A stretch of 64,000 nucleotides of DNA from Meconema thalassinum (Eukaryota > Arthropoda > Insecta > Orthoptera > Tettigoniidae), in NCBI GenBank assembly GCA_946902985.2, contig OX336388.2, positions 371,305,387-371,369,386 of the forward strand, read 5' to 3'. A program made the translations under genes and the position numbers. The notes beneath the pieces are model-generated. The model saw only the letters and a list, made by a program, of their open reading frames with translations. It was not told the DNA's origin and did not search any database. The stretch's first letter is position 1; every line of letters starts with the position of its first letter. Below, piece by piece: positions 33,919 to 45,019 of this stretch.

Positions 33919-34963
33919 TTGTGAGGTGTGTGTGTGTGTGTCCCTAATAAAATCTAAACGGCTGGAGCGATATCAATGAAACTCGGTAAGTTCATAGCAC
34001 TATTCCCGGCGACCTCGACCGTGCCCTTCAAATGTTGTTACGTCTCACCGATCCAACATGGCGGCTGTGCGAAATATTTCACTAGCATTCAATATCTCCG
34101 AAGCTATTACCGATATCGCCCTGAAATTGTGTATGGTGATAAAGGGCACTACTAGAAGTTCACCTATGAGACTTTCAAAAACCTGGTGACTACAAAACCA
34201 ACATGGCGGCCAAGCGAAGTTGAGACTTTTAAATAGACTTTTCTCGCGATTTAACTATCCAAATGTAATGAAACTTGGTACAGCAAATGTTTATACACAT
34301 TGTAATGCACTGGAGTCTAATTTAGTTCAATTGTTTACATAACCTCAAAATGGCGGCTGTGCGAAATAACTCTATGGCCTATACATATAACAATCCTAAA
34401 TGGCAAGCTTCCGAAATATTTAGACGGTTCTCAATATCTATGAATCTTTTACAGCAACCAAACTGAATTTTTTTATGTTCATAGAGACTATGAACATATG
34501 TTCACCTATAGGAATTTCAGTAACCTGGAGAGCACAAATCCAACATGGCGGCGACGCGAAGTATAAATATTTAAATGGACATTTCTCGCGAATTAACTAT
34601 CCGAGTGCCGTGAAACGTTGCACGTTAAATGCTTTTACAAATGTTGATCCACTGGCATCTAATTTATTTCAATTGTTTGCATAATCACAAGATGGCTGCT
34701 GTGCGTAATTTTAAAATCTAGTTTTTACTTCTTGTGTTCTAATCATGCGATTCAAGTTTGAATACCACACGTACACAATAATCTTAATGTAATAGTACAA
34801 AAATAAAAATCCAACCTGGCGACCATCTGAAATATTTAGAAGGTTCTCAATATCTACGAATCTGTTATAGCAATTAAACTGAAATTTTGTATGTTGATAG
34901 AGGGAATTAACATGAGCTGGATATATGAAAATAGGCTGTATAGTTCTTCACGGAACTACTTGT
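33813..34963 (+). mobile_element. N2 Helentron-associated element, second copy
   Basis: Starts TTTTAGCCTATTTTCAATTT, has a long (TG)n run at about 33866-33940 and AAACGGCTGGAGCGAT, and ends GAAAATAGGCTGTATAGTTC with the 3' hairpin and ACTTGTTT. It is about 370 bp shorter than the copy at 28112-29636 and lies in the opposite orientation. Confidence 0.75.
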
Positions 34964-35350
34964 TTAAGTTGTGACCAGCGGAGCATTATAGCTGACATTA
35001 AGCTTCGACTATGATGAGTGCATCTGTGGACAAATTGTGAAGAATTTATTATCAAAGGCAGTCTCTTAAGCTCGTACGAATAGTCTTAAATATTTTTTCT
35101 GAACGCGTCAATGACGGCAGTGAGCATAGCAGCAAGAAAAGGAAACTTCAGACATTGGGACATTGAGGTACAGTACAGCCTTTTATTATTACCATATCGA
35201 GAATTACAGTACATAGCATGATGATATGTATTCTTTATTTGTGATATTTGTGTGTAGATTTAGTGGATGTTATGTTCAGATGTAATTTCGGAAATATTTG
35301 GCGCCCAAATCTACGTGTTTACGCAGTGCTTGTGCTAGGCCTCCCAGATG
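34964..35350. other. Unassigned spacer
   Basis: No recognisable coding region, repeat or promoter boxes; it ends at the hAT target duplication. Confidence 0.4.
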
Positions 35351-35358
35351 ACAGATGG

Positions 35359-36159
35359 CAGGCGCGGATTCAAGGGGGGGGGGGGGGAGTCACGGGGGTC
35401 ATGACCCCCCCCCCCCCCCCCAAACGGAGACCAAATTTTTTTGCAAACTCAAAAAACGAAAACACCTTACCAGACAAATAAAACTTAACGAATTTAAACT
35501 GAAAAACAGTTTTATTTTATTTTATTCAATACTGAATTATCTTTATTGCAATTATTATGTTCTGTTACAACTGTACATATTTACAACTTCTAACCTCTTG
35601 TATAAAAACTATTAGTTATACAACAAAATCAACTCGTCTATTTTATTTAGCAAACCTTGTGATTACCGAATCGATGTTTATAGTGATATCACCATGAATG
35701 TGCAGCAATGCACGGATAGGAAACTGGGTCTTTTTTCGCACCAAAAATTTTTGCCGACGTCCAAACTGCAAGCTTGGTTGGCAATTTAAGCTGTGACTTT
35801 CTCCCTTTGTCGGTATCAACTCGACTTGCCGAAACTGTAACGTACCTTGATCCTTTTCTCGAAACTCGATGTAAAAGTCGCAAAACACGCCGTTGCAAAT
35901 TGTACGAATATTTTTGGTGCGCTAAACGCATCAAATCTCTATCCATGAAGCTTGCAAAAAAATTGGTCTGGTTTTGTACGTTTGGTTATTTTGTGATTGC
36001 GTTTTTAGTGATACCATTTTTCTTAACAATTTCGATTCTCTAACCCCCCCCCCCCCACCGCACCCCCCCCCCCACCGCCCCCCCCCCCCCAAGCCAAACT
36101 CTAGATCGAATCTCTGACCCCCCCCCCCCAAAAAAAACCAAACTCTAGATCCGCGCCTG
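35359..36159. mobile_element. hAT MITE with poly-G/poly-C arms (801 bp)
   Basis: Ends CAGGCGCGGATT and, inverted, AGATCCGCGCCTG. A perfect 8-bp target duplication, ACAGATGG, lies at 35351-35358 and 36160-36167. Just inside the left end is a run of 15 G, then a run of 18 C. The right arm has four C runs separated by ACCGCA-like and CAAACTCTAGATC words, the latter repeated. No transposase motif was seen; the interior frames (35643-36043) overlap on both strands and show no domain. Confidence 0.85.
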
Positions 36160-36359
36160 ACAGATGGGCGGTGTTGCCAAACGTACTGACACGGCTTGAG
36201 AATTGTAGACGGCGATGTAGCGATGCATTATATCTACAGAAATTGGGAGTTTGAACTTGACTTACTTTTTTCTCAAAACCACATGTTTTATACTTATGGT
36301 ACAATTTTCTAAAGAACTGTCAGAGCTCTCTGTCTGAAATTTGGAACAGCGATATAGTA

Positions 36360-36669
36360 CAGGGCGCCAGGAAACGTTCTCCGCAGTGACTGCCAGAGCT
36401 AGCATCAGCAGTTCAGTTGGCAGTACGGTGTCCTTGACAGGGTGAATCCCATACGTGTGGGCTTTAGACTGTCGAAATCGTCAGTGTGTATTGCAATAAG
36501 CGAGCGTGTGTGTCATCAGCACTTCAGCATCTGTTATGAATGACTGTGGTGAGTGCAAAGTTTACTGTTTTTATTTTAATACAAGAGACAGTCGTGCTGC
36601 CAACGTAACTACTGATGCTAGCTCTCGCAGACGCTTGTAGGCACTGCGGAGAACATTTTCTGCCGCCCT
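36360..36669. mobile_element. MITE with about 65-bp imperfect inverted repeats
   Basis: Left arm AGGGCGCCAGGAAACGTTCT, CCGCAGTG and GAGCTAGCATCAG. The right arm, read inverted, starts AGGGCGGCAGAAAATGTTCT, CCGCAGTG and has the same GAGCTAGCATCAG. Flanking ATATAGTA and ATATATCA could be an eroded 8-bp duplication, which would make it hAT-like. It has no coding capacity. Confidence 0.65.
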
Positions 36670-36948
36670 ATATATCACTTAATAATAAGAAACTACATTA
36701 CAATTTTTAACATAACTACTTTTAATTTAATTCCCAGGAATCCAGTGTTTTTATGTGGAAACTAATTGCGATCAATGATATTGTGAATTACTACCATACA
36801 AATTAAGTCATCATTCTGACACAATGCCATTATATACCCAGACGTGTCACAATTAGGTCTCCAAAATATCAAGTGTCTTGGAACAACAGTTATTTCCGCT
36901 CGGTTGCTTGATAGTTTTGTGGGAGTGATTTTGAAAATTGGGGACGGA

Positions 36949-37215
36949 AGTGGATCGGAATGATCAAGCTGGCAGTGGTGGATCCAACGGAAGTATGCAC
37001 TGCCCGCTCGATCGATCAAACGGAAGTGTACTAGCTGGCAGTGGTGGACAACGGAAGTATGCACTGCCCGCTCGATCTATCAAACGGAAGTGTACTACCT
37101 GGCAGTGGTGGACAACGGAAGTATGCACTGCCCGCTCGATCAATCGGACGGAAGTGTACTAGCTGGCAGTGGTGGAAAACGGAAGTATGCACTGCCCGCT
37201 CGATCGATCGATCGA
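36949..37215. repeat. 64-66-bp tandem repeat with a hairpin in each unit
   Basis: GGCAGTGGTGGA starts at 36971, 37037, 37101 and 37165. Each unit contains GGCAGTG and, about 20 bases later, its exact complement CACTGCC, followed by CGCTCGATC. Each unit can therefore form a 7-bp stem. Three overlapping plus-strand frames (36938-37308) are by-products, because the unit length is not a multiple of three throughout. Confidence 0.85.
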
Positions 37216-38085
37216 TCCAGCTACCAGATTATCATTTTAAACGATATTTATCTTATCAATATGACTCATTTTAACAGAATCCATATGAAATTACGTGTAG
37301 GTCTGTGAATGAAGAGGACCTGTTTATAAGGAATTTAAGGTTATGAGCGGTGTCGCGTCTATTAATCTAGTTGATCCATATCGTATTCTTTATTTAGGCT
37401 AGTGCTGGTGGAAGCTACAAATCATCTAATAAAATGAGTTCCGTATTATAAACTACAATATCTGTAAAACACTCCCTTTTACAATAACAATTGAAAATGT
37501 GTGTATTGGAAACAAGGCAGTGTGTGCTCTGTAGCGCGAGAATATTATGGTAATACACTAGGCAATGCATTTAGCAGGCACTGGTTTGACGAGCACAGTG
37601 GCAAATGTTTCACCGACTTTCATTTGTCATTGAGCAGTGTATGAAGCTTCACGTTCAAGGTTGAACATCACATGGGGTAGGGCAAAGACGACAAATAACA
37701 TTTAAGTAAGCGGCATTATTGTCAAGCTGTGGTTGAGTAGGCTAGTCAAATATTAAATGCATAACAGAATGTTGTTATATGAGTGGAATAAAAGCTGAGA
37801 CTATGTCATTTCATGATTGTAGGAAGGCATGTTTTGATTGTTTACGACGAATTGTATGAGAGTCTTGAGAATAATGAATGATATAGTTACTGAGGAGTGT
37901 GCTCACAGTATTTGAGAGCGCAGTCGACGTTGTGTGTCACTTTGTTATTAAGAATTATTAAGGAAGGAAGCTTGTAGTTTTGCCTGACCGTTAATCTCAC
38001 AATCATGATCCACGGTACCTCCCTTTTACGTGGAATGCGAACCACAGGACATGGCATTTCAATTCGAAAATCTCACATGTATTGA
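37216..38085. other. Unassigned spacer
   Basis: No coding region, terminal repeat or array was recognised. Confidence 0.4.
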
Positions 38086-38160
38086 CCGGGAATCAAACCC
38101 GGTCTACCTTGGTGAGAGACTAACAGCTTGACCGCTGCGCCACAAGTGTGACAGTAGCAT
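38086..38160 (-). other. tRNA-like sequence, probably a SINE head
   Basis: On the minus strand GTGGCGCAGCGGTCAAGCTG is an A box and GGGTTTGATTCCC a B box, with CTCTCACC in the anticodon position. The preceding sequence (about 37985-38085) may be its SINE body. A 19-base T run at 38304-38322 lies beyond. Confidence 0.45.
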
Positions 38161-38322
38161 ACCTCCAATTCAATATATACATTCATCATAGTACCAGTCT
38201 GGAAATGAAGCGTAAATTAACATTTTAAGAATGTCCAAGCTGTGTAGTATACCAGTATGATAACATGTCAGATGTTACACATCATATGCGACTACTGTAA
38301 GGCTTTTTTTTTTTTTTTTTTT

Positions 38323-39570
38323 GAAATTGTACCTATTATAATTATGCATTATTGATAATTAATTATCATAATTTGCATAATAATTATTAAAAAGCTATTG
38401 ACTTGCTCTATAGGTACCGTACTTTTACAGTTTGTTATACTGATGTTCGAAGAGCATATGTTTCAAATTTCAGATTGCTATCTTTAAAACTACATTGGAT
38501 ATTATATAATAAGTAAATACTAGAAATGTTTTGCTGTGGCAATATGTTGCGTTACTTATGAACTCATTTCTGGCTACTCACAAATGTTGCAAAATAACAC
38601 GGTTACGTCAGTTGTAAAAACGTCGCGTAACTGCTACTGCTACACATAACGGTTCAAAGCAACTATGCACACTTTTGGGACGCATCGTAGTAGTTAAAAC
38701 GAGAACTCCACATCATCAGTCTGTCTTACGAGTTGTGCAGACTACTGTAATTTCAGGTAAAGTAACCTGTTAGGGAGCGGGTTTGTGGAGGGCAATAGGA
38801 CCTTAATGAGTCTATCAGTTTCAGCCCCTTACTTTATTTAATATCAGGGGAATTTCTGCCTTGAAATGAAGTACAGAAAAAGGAGTGCACTGACGAAACC
38901 GAGAAGGCAACTGTTAGAATTGCCAAAGTTCGAAAATGTGGGCAGGAGATATCTAAGAAGTAGAATCTATGAAATACGTGCTTATAAGTAAATACACCAG
39001 AATATGTATTAACGTATACAAATGACAAAAATATGTAAATAAATAAAAAATATTTGGTTAAACATGAAATATTTAAGCACATGATTATCCATACCCTAGT
39101 AATGATACACTTTTTTTAGTCACTGTATCTTTGTGCCGTTGAGTTGCCATCTCGAGGCGCTTTTATAAATCATGGCAAAAGGAATGTTGAATTCTAAGAA
39201 TTGCAGTGCCTTGTTTCTTGTAAATCGTTCCTTGTTGCTTAGCCAACACCGACTACAATATCCCAGACCTTAACCTCAAAACAAAGATGGTGGCAAACGT
39301 AGGGGAACAGCTGTTGACACCGGCGGGCATGGCGCCATCGAAATAGCGGCAAATTCGAAGACAAACTTTCGCATAATTTATTAAATTCCAACAGAAATGA
39401 CAGGATTTTATGTAATAAGGCACAAATTAAACATGAAACCCTGACGGACTTCGCAACAGGCAACGCGAACAGACAGTAGCTAAAAATACAGATATAAATA
39501 AAGCAGAGGTAAGACAAAATATTTAAAAAATGCAAATACTTCTAAATGGAGCTACAAGAATGCAAATAGA
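38323..39570. other. Unassigned spacer
   Basis: AT-rich; the 82- and 98-residue minus-strand frames (38834-39082, 39239-39535) are cysteine/phenylalanine-rich noise without a recognisable domain. Confidence 0.4.
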
Positions 39571-39573
39571 AAT

Positions 39574-39945
39574 TGTAGTTGCTTATATTAGGGGCTACGA
39601 CATCGTGGTCTTGTAACCCCATGTATTTGTGTGATAACCTGTGTTATTGTTATGGCTGAACTAATGTGTTTGTAAATTGGGGATTGTAGTGGAAAAGAGG
39701 CGGCCATGGCCTTAAGTTAGGAACCATCCAGGCATTCGCCTGGAGTAGAAGTGTGGAAACCACGGAAAACCACTTCCAGGATGGCTGAGGTGGGAATCGA
39801 ACTCGACTCTACTCAGTTGTCTCATGAGGCTGAGTGCACCCCGTTCCAGCCCTCACACGAGAATTAAATTTCTTGGCAGAGCCGGGAATCAAACCCAGAC
39901 CTCCGGGACGACAGCCAAGAACGCTAGCCACTACACGAGGAGGTC
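39574..39945 (-). mobile_element. S3 SINE, best copy in the window
   Basis: The head at the right end reads, on the minus strand, GTGTAGTGGCTAGCG (A box) and GGGTTTGATTCCCGG (B box). The body contains AGTGGTTTTCCGTGGTTTCC and ATGGTTCCTAACTTAAGG. The end, at the left, is ATCGTAGCCCCTAATATAAG-like. Related copies lie at about 1655-2031, 54778-55142 and 55890-56330. Confidence 0.75.
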
Positions 39946-40037
39946 TAAAATAGAATGGTAGCACTGAATGAAAGTAGAACGAGCGATAACATTCTCTATT
40001 TTAACACAAATTATGATTAAATGGTCCGGCTAACCTT
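39946..40037. repeat. Segment duplicated at 43255-43345
   Basis: CTAAAATAGAATGGTAGCAC through ACATTCTCTATTTTAACACA and AAATGGTCC is nearly identical to 43255-43340. There it runs on into TCCAATAATATAAA, which here lies beyond the Harbinger element (about 41504). Confidence 0.8.
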
Positions 40038-40162
40038 AGGCCTCTTGTCCACGAGACGAATTTCCGCCGGAACGGCACTTTCGCCTTTCGGCAGACAACC
40101 GGGTTGCCTTGTCCACGGAGACGGCACGCATTCAGTCGTGTTGAGTCTTGAGACTGTACACT

Positions 40163-40770
40163 ATGGATACGGAGATGATACGTAACCTTATTGCATTATA
40201 TTATCGTCAAAAAAAGCGATGACGACGCAGAAGGCACTGGGTTCATCCATTAATGCAAGATCGATGGAAATTTGGTGCATTTAATACGTTGATTAAAAAT
40301 TGAGAGAAGACAATGCAAAGCATTTTAATTATTTCCAAATGTCAAAAGAAACATTTGAGCCGGCCCCGTGGTGATGCGATAACGCGCCTGCCCCTCACCT
40401 GGAGGCCCCAGGTTCGATTCCCGGCTCCGTCAGGGATTTTAGAAACTGACGTGAGGGCTGGAACGGGGTACACTCAGCCTCGTGATGACAATTGAGTAGC
40501 TGTCTGACAGTGAGGCAGCGCCCCGATCACGAAAACCAAGATCAACGGCCGAGGGGACCCAATGCGCTGACCACTCGTCACCCCAATATCTGCAGGCCAA
40601 ATGGCTGGGCAGCGTCGCTTGCTAGGCCTAGGCTTTCATGGGCTGTAGTGCCAAGGGTTATTATTAAAAGAAACATTTGAGAAATTATTGGTGACACTAC
40701 ACAAGTCTTTGAAACATGAAGATACCAATATGCGGAATTGCATTCCTCCTCCTGAAATGCTTGCTGTGAC
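40163..40770 (+). pseudogene. Harbinger transposase N-terminal remnant, interrupted
   Basis: It starts ATG at 40163 and soon shows HWVHPLMQDRWKFGAFNTL, matching the W.HP.......G.Y..L segment near the start of Harbinger nucleases. In another frame NYFQMSKETFE follows and, after the SINE, KLL, L....L, then DTNMRNCIPPPEMLAVTL, matching RYFRMS...F..LL and D...R..I.PEERLA.TL. Two in-frame stops, at least one frameshift and a 306-bp SINE (plus 16-bp duplication) break it. The catalytic DDE residues and the partner Myb-like protein were not found. Confidence 0.75.
40360..40665 (+). mobile_element. S2 SINE, full length (306 bp)
   Basis: The head reads CCGGCCCCGTGGTGATGCGA with a GGTTCGATTCCCGG B box, followed by a body with AGAAACTGACGTGAGGGCTG and a short TTATT tail. 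A perfect 16-bp target duplication, AAAAGAAACATTTGAG, lies at 40344-40359 and 40666-40681. Removing one copy and the SINE restores the Harbinger coding order, showing it landed in the transposase gene. Confidence 0.9.
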
Positions 40771-41618
40771 ACTCAGCTTAGCCTTATGACTAGTAGGCCT
40801 ATATACCTAGGTATTATGTAGGACTATTTATTGTTTGAGTATTTAATGCACGAGTGTGTTAAAGTGATAGCTTGAAAATATTAATACTCGTATTACAATA
40901 TGAATTAGGGAAGCTTCTTTTATTTATGTTTCACACTTCGTACATAGAAAAATACTCCTCAATAAAACATACGGTAACAAAAGTATAAAAAGGCAATAGT
41001 CAAAAATGGAAATGAAAATTCTAGTTAACTATCTCGTTAACGAACTTTCATTTCCGGAAGTGCTTCAAAGTCTTCTTTCAGCTGTACACATGCTTCTTTC
41101 TAGGCTTCCAATGTCAACCGCCTGTCTTTGTATTTGTCTATTGTTTTATCCCAAAGGACAGGACGTTCCTCGACCAGTGTAATCAGGATTTCCATGTCAA
41201 TACCGAGTTCTGCACTTATTTGAGCGCTGTATGTTCTCTTACCACTCACTGGCTAATAACGGTGAGTTTGCCGGCTCGTGGACAAGCTGCCACATCACTA
41301 CATGTCTCAGTGTGCTGACGTCACACCGGCCAGCTACCGTCTCTACAGTGGGAAGCCGGCACTGCACCCGGTGGATGTGACGGCAAATAGCCCGTGACGG
41401 CTCGTGGACAAGCTCTCATATGAAATGATGTATCACTATCGTTCCGGCCAATGCGCCGGAACGGCGAACGGCGGAAATTATTGTCGTGGACAAGGGGCCT
41501 AGTCTCCAATAATATAAAGCCTATTCAATCGTGGCGTTCTCTGCATCAACACTGTCCTTCTATCAGTGCGCGTATTGACCACTATACAGCGCTGAGTACC
41601 CACCTAACATTTACATGT

Positions 41619-41919
41619 AATAGCATTACTATCGCAAGCTAAAACCAGCAAAAATATACATATACACAATATTTACAGCACATGAATACACATTGTTGAG
41701 TTGATTGAAGTAAAATATAAGAGATGTTCATCTTTTACTACTAGGAGTTCGTTTCAACTGCGGATTTCCCATATTAGATCGCACGCACAACTGTCTGGTA
41801 TGTAGGCCTACAAGAGTACGGTACGGTTCTGTCAGTAGATGATTGCACTGAATATTTTTTCCAGTGTACCTAACATAGAGTTTCAGTGAAAAGGAACGAC
41901 TTTTCTTCATTTTTGTGAT

Positions 41920-41951
<32 letters not shown>

Positions 41952-43083
41952 TTCATAATTTGTTTTTCTCCTCAAGACGTAGTCTCGTGTCATTGGTGTA
42001 GTTAGCAGTGGCGGCTGGTATATTTTATTTCTGGTTGTTACACTATTTTGGCGGGTGGAAGGGGGCGATGGTGTAAAGGACGTCTTGAGATGCATGTGTT
42101 ACACACGTCTGATTTAACAGTAATAGCATTGCTATCGCAAGCTAAAACCAGCAAAAATATACCTATACACAATATTTACAGCACATGAATACACATTGTT
42201 GAGTAGATTGAAGTAAAATATAAGAGATGTCCATCTTTTACTACTAGGAGTTCGTTTCAACTGCGGATTTCCTTTATTAGATCGCACGCACAACTGTCTG
42301 GTATGTAGGCTTACAAGAGTACGATACGGTTCTGTCAGTAGATGGTTGCACTGAATATTTTTTCCAGTGTACCTAACATAGAGTTTCAGTGAAAAGGAAC
42401 GACTTTTCTTCATTTTTGTGATTCTTTCTTTCTTTTCATAATTTGTTTTTCTCCTCAAGATGTAGTCTCGTGTCATTGGTGTAGTTGCAGTGGCGGCTGG
42501 TATATTTTATTTCTGGTTGTTACACTATTTTGGCGGGTGGAAGGGGGCGATGGTGTAAAAGACGTCTTGAGATGCATGTGTTACACACGTCTGATTTAAC
42601 AGTAATAGCATTGCTATCGCAAGCTAAAACCAGCAAAAATATACCTATACACAATATTTACAGCACATGAATACACATTGTTGGAGTAAATTGAAGTAAA
42701 ATATAAGAGATGTTCATCTTTTACTACTAAGAGTTCGTTTCAACTGCGGATTTCCCTTATTAGATCGCACGCACAACTGTCTGGTATGTAGGCCTACAAG
42801 AGTACGATACGGTTCTGTCAGTAGATGGTTGCACTGAATATTTTTTCCAGTGTACCTAACATAGAGTTTCAGTGAAAAGGAACGACTTTTCTTCGTTTTT
42901 GTGATTCTTTCTTTCCTTTCATAATTTGTTTTTCTCCTCAAGACGTAGTCTCGTGTCATTGGTGTAGTTAGCAGTGGCGGCTGGTATATTTTATTTCTGG
43001 GTGTTACACTATTTTGGCGGGTGGAAGGGGGCGATGGTGTAAAAGACGTCTTGAGATGCATGTGTTACACACGTCTGATTTAA
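41619..43083. repeat. Three-copy tandem repeat, 0.48-0.50 kb
   Basis: Units begin TAATAGCATTGCTATCGCAA at 41619, 42120 and 42602. Differences are few; the main one is a (CTTT)n run with about 8 repeats in unit 1 and 2-3 in the others. Each unit ends with CAGTGGCGGCTGGTATATTT...GATTTAACAG. The 60-115-residue minus-strand frames are the same frame in each unit and show no domain. The high similarity suggests recent duplication. Confidence 0.9.
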
Positions 43084-43254
43084 CAGTCGTAGCTCATTCG
43101 TTACGAATGTCGCAGTCCCCGTATTCCAGGTAATAACGTTCTCCCGTTCTTTCGTTTCACTTGAACACGTATCCAGAATTCCTATTCCTGTGGGAGCTCA
43201 ACACATACTGTATATGAACCAGCATGCAATTACAGAATATATCAGGCTACGTTT

Positions 43255-43385
43255 TTAAACTAAAATAGAATGGTAGCACTGAATGAAAGTAGAACGAGCG
43301 ATAACATTCTCTATTTTAACACAAATTATGATAAAATGGTCCTCCAATAATATAAATCATACTCAATTACCTATTACCATCAACA
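43255..43385. repeat. Paralogous 'empty site' of the Harbinger insertion
   Basis: It matches 39946-40030 and then continues directly into CTCCAATAATATAAA, which is found at 41504 on the far side of the Harbinger element. This copy therefore preserves the pre-insertion state. Confidence 0.75.
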
Positions 43386-43402
43386 TAATAGACTAAGGAA
43401 CG

Positions 43403-43632
43403 ACCGGATGAGTGGCGCAGCGGTGATGTTCTCACGTGCTGTGGCCAAGGTTGCAGGATCGAATCCTGGCGCAGTCAGTTGGCATTTGAGGGTGAGCAAA
43501 TGCGAGGGAGCCGTGTCTGTATATTTACTGGCATGTTAAAGATCCCCTTTGGAACAAAATTCCGGCTCTCCAGCGTCTCTAAAAGCCGCTGTAGTTAAAA
43601 GGGACGTACAATCAATAGCATTATTATTATAA
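43403..43632 (+). mobile_element. tRNA-headed SINE with (ATT)n tail
   Basis: The head has ATGAGTGGCGCAGCGG and a GGATCGAATCC B box. The body has TGTATATTTACTGGCATGTTAAAG and CCGGCTCTCCAG, ending CATTATTATTAT. It is about 230 bp long. The target duplication is not clear. Confidence 0.65.
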
Positions 43633-43894
43633 CAAAGGAGCAAGTAGATCTGTCTAGAGAATCCTTAATAATTAACAGCATTTTTTTACTAAGCCTGAGT
43701 ACAAAATTACTTCAGTAAAATAATTCAAAATGAAGTATAATATCAAAATAATGATTCACTACAACGTATTTAAAATGTTAATGATTTTTTAAATGTTGGT
43801 CAATACAGGTCTACCCACACATTTCCGCACGTAAATTCAAGCTCAGGACTTATTATTATTTGCTGAGTAGTAGACTGTTAGCTCATTCACTAAA

Positions 43895-44035
43895 AAACCG
43901 TGGCACTAGAGCCATTAAGGCCTTGGCCTACCAAGCGACCACTACTACCCTCATGAGGCTGTCCTTGACGGAGCCGGGAATCGTGCCCGGGGCCTCCGGG
44001 CGAGAGGCAGGTACGCTGCCCTTACACCCTTATCT
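43895..44035 (-). mobile_element. S2 SINE, internally deleted
   Basis: It retains both ends of S2, ACCAAGCGACCAC on the left and the head with GGGAATCGTGCCCGGGG and GAGAGGCAGGTACG on the right. About 170 bp of the body is missing. Confidence 0.65.
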
Positions 44036-45015
44036 CATTCACTGCTCATAGGTTTATCAATCACCTTATCCTTAGTGATCGTATGTAAGTGTAAATCATA
44101 TACAAGCTGCAGTTCAAACGTAGCTTAGTATCGGCTGCTAGTTACCCTAATTATGATATTGACTAAACTTTATAAGTAACTTAATTCGCTTCAGAATGAT
44201 CAGCCTGTAAGAAAATACTAGTTCAGTAGGGGCAAATTCCATTGTTTGCATGTTTGGTATTATTCTCGGAACTCTTCCTCAACGCAGCCTGCGACTCATG
44301 ACCAGAGCAGCCACTGATGACGCAACGGGAGGTGACGACAAATCAACTCCTCACCACACGTCAGCTAGAGGCAGATAGCAGCTGTGTTTAAACGAGACCT
44401 TGGATATCATTCACGGACAAAACAAATGTGTCCAGCCAGGAGTGCTCTAGGGGTGATCGCTTGTCTTCAGAATTGAACAGCTAATCCATAGTATAAATAT
44501 TTCTCCGCAAAAACTATAGAAGAAAATACTCAGACACTATAATGCAATATGCTTGCTATTTCTCTCTCTCTCACTCTCTCTCTCTCTGGAGCGATTCAGA
44601 CACGGGCATTCTCATTTAGGCAGCAATTAATACCTGATGGCGCAAACCTGTGCGAACTCGCGGGTGAGGAGAAGGAAGGTAGTGGAGGGGGGTCATTGCT
44701 GCTGTGCTCTTGGGAGGCACTGACGTCACACAATAAGCAATCAAATGAAATAAAAATATACTATACAAATAGAATTCAAACGTGACAGTTACAGTAGGAG
44801 CCGATAGTAACATTCCCTTAGCAATGAGCGAAGTGAACGTCTCTCCCAGTGCCGGATTAAGACTCACAGTGGCCCTAGGCAATAGGGATGTAGCCTGAGA
44901 AACAAGGCTTCATAACTTAACATAACGAAAATGGTTGTTTGGGTAGATTATATAACAAAATGGGTCTTGGTCACATTGTGGTCGTTACGTTTCATACCCG
45001 GACGTCATTTGTATC
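44036..45015. other. Unassigned spacer with a (TC)n run
   Basis: A (TC)n microsatellite lies at about 44559-44588. Nothing else was recognised. Confidence 0.4.
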
Positions 45016-45019
45016 GCAT

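Larger units (their letters stand above)
40028..41504 (+). mobile_element. PIF/Harbinger element split by an S2 SINE
   Basis: Inverted ends read AGGCCTCTTGTCCACGAGAC (left, from 40038) and AGGCCCCTTGTCCACGACAA (right, inverted from 41500), followed by AATTTCCGCCG in both. The GTCCACGAG word recurs several times inside the right arm. A broken Harbinger transposase N-terminus lies at 40163-40770. A paralogous segment at 43255-43380 lacks the element. Comparison puts the true ends near 40028 and 41504, because both sides then start G(G/A)CTA; the 3-bp duplication is not cleanly preserved. The DDE part of the transposase is absent. Confidence 0.75.

Noticed and set aside
35643..36043. Overlapping frames inside the hAT MITE
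   Set aside because: Open on both strands at once, with no transposase motif; probably a by-product of composition.
36938..37308. Three overlapping plus-strand open frames with repeated GSM HCPLD-like words
   Set aside because: They are produced by the 64-66-bp tandem repeat read in three frames; there is no start context or domain.
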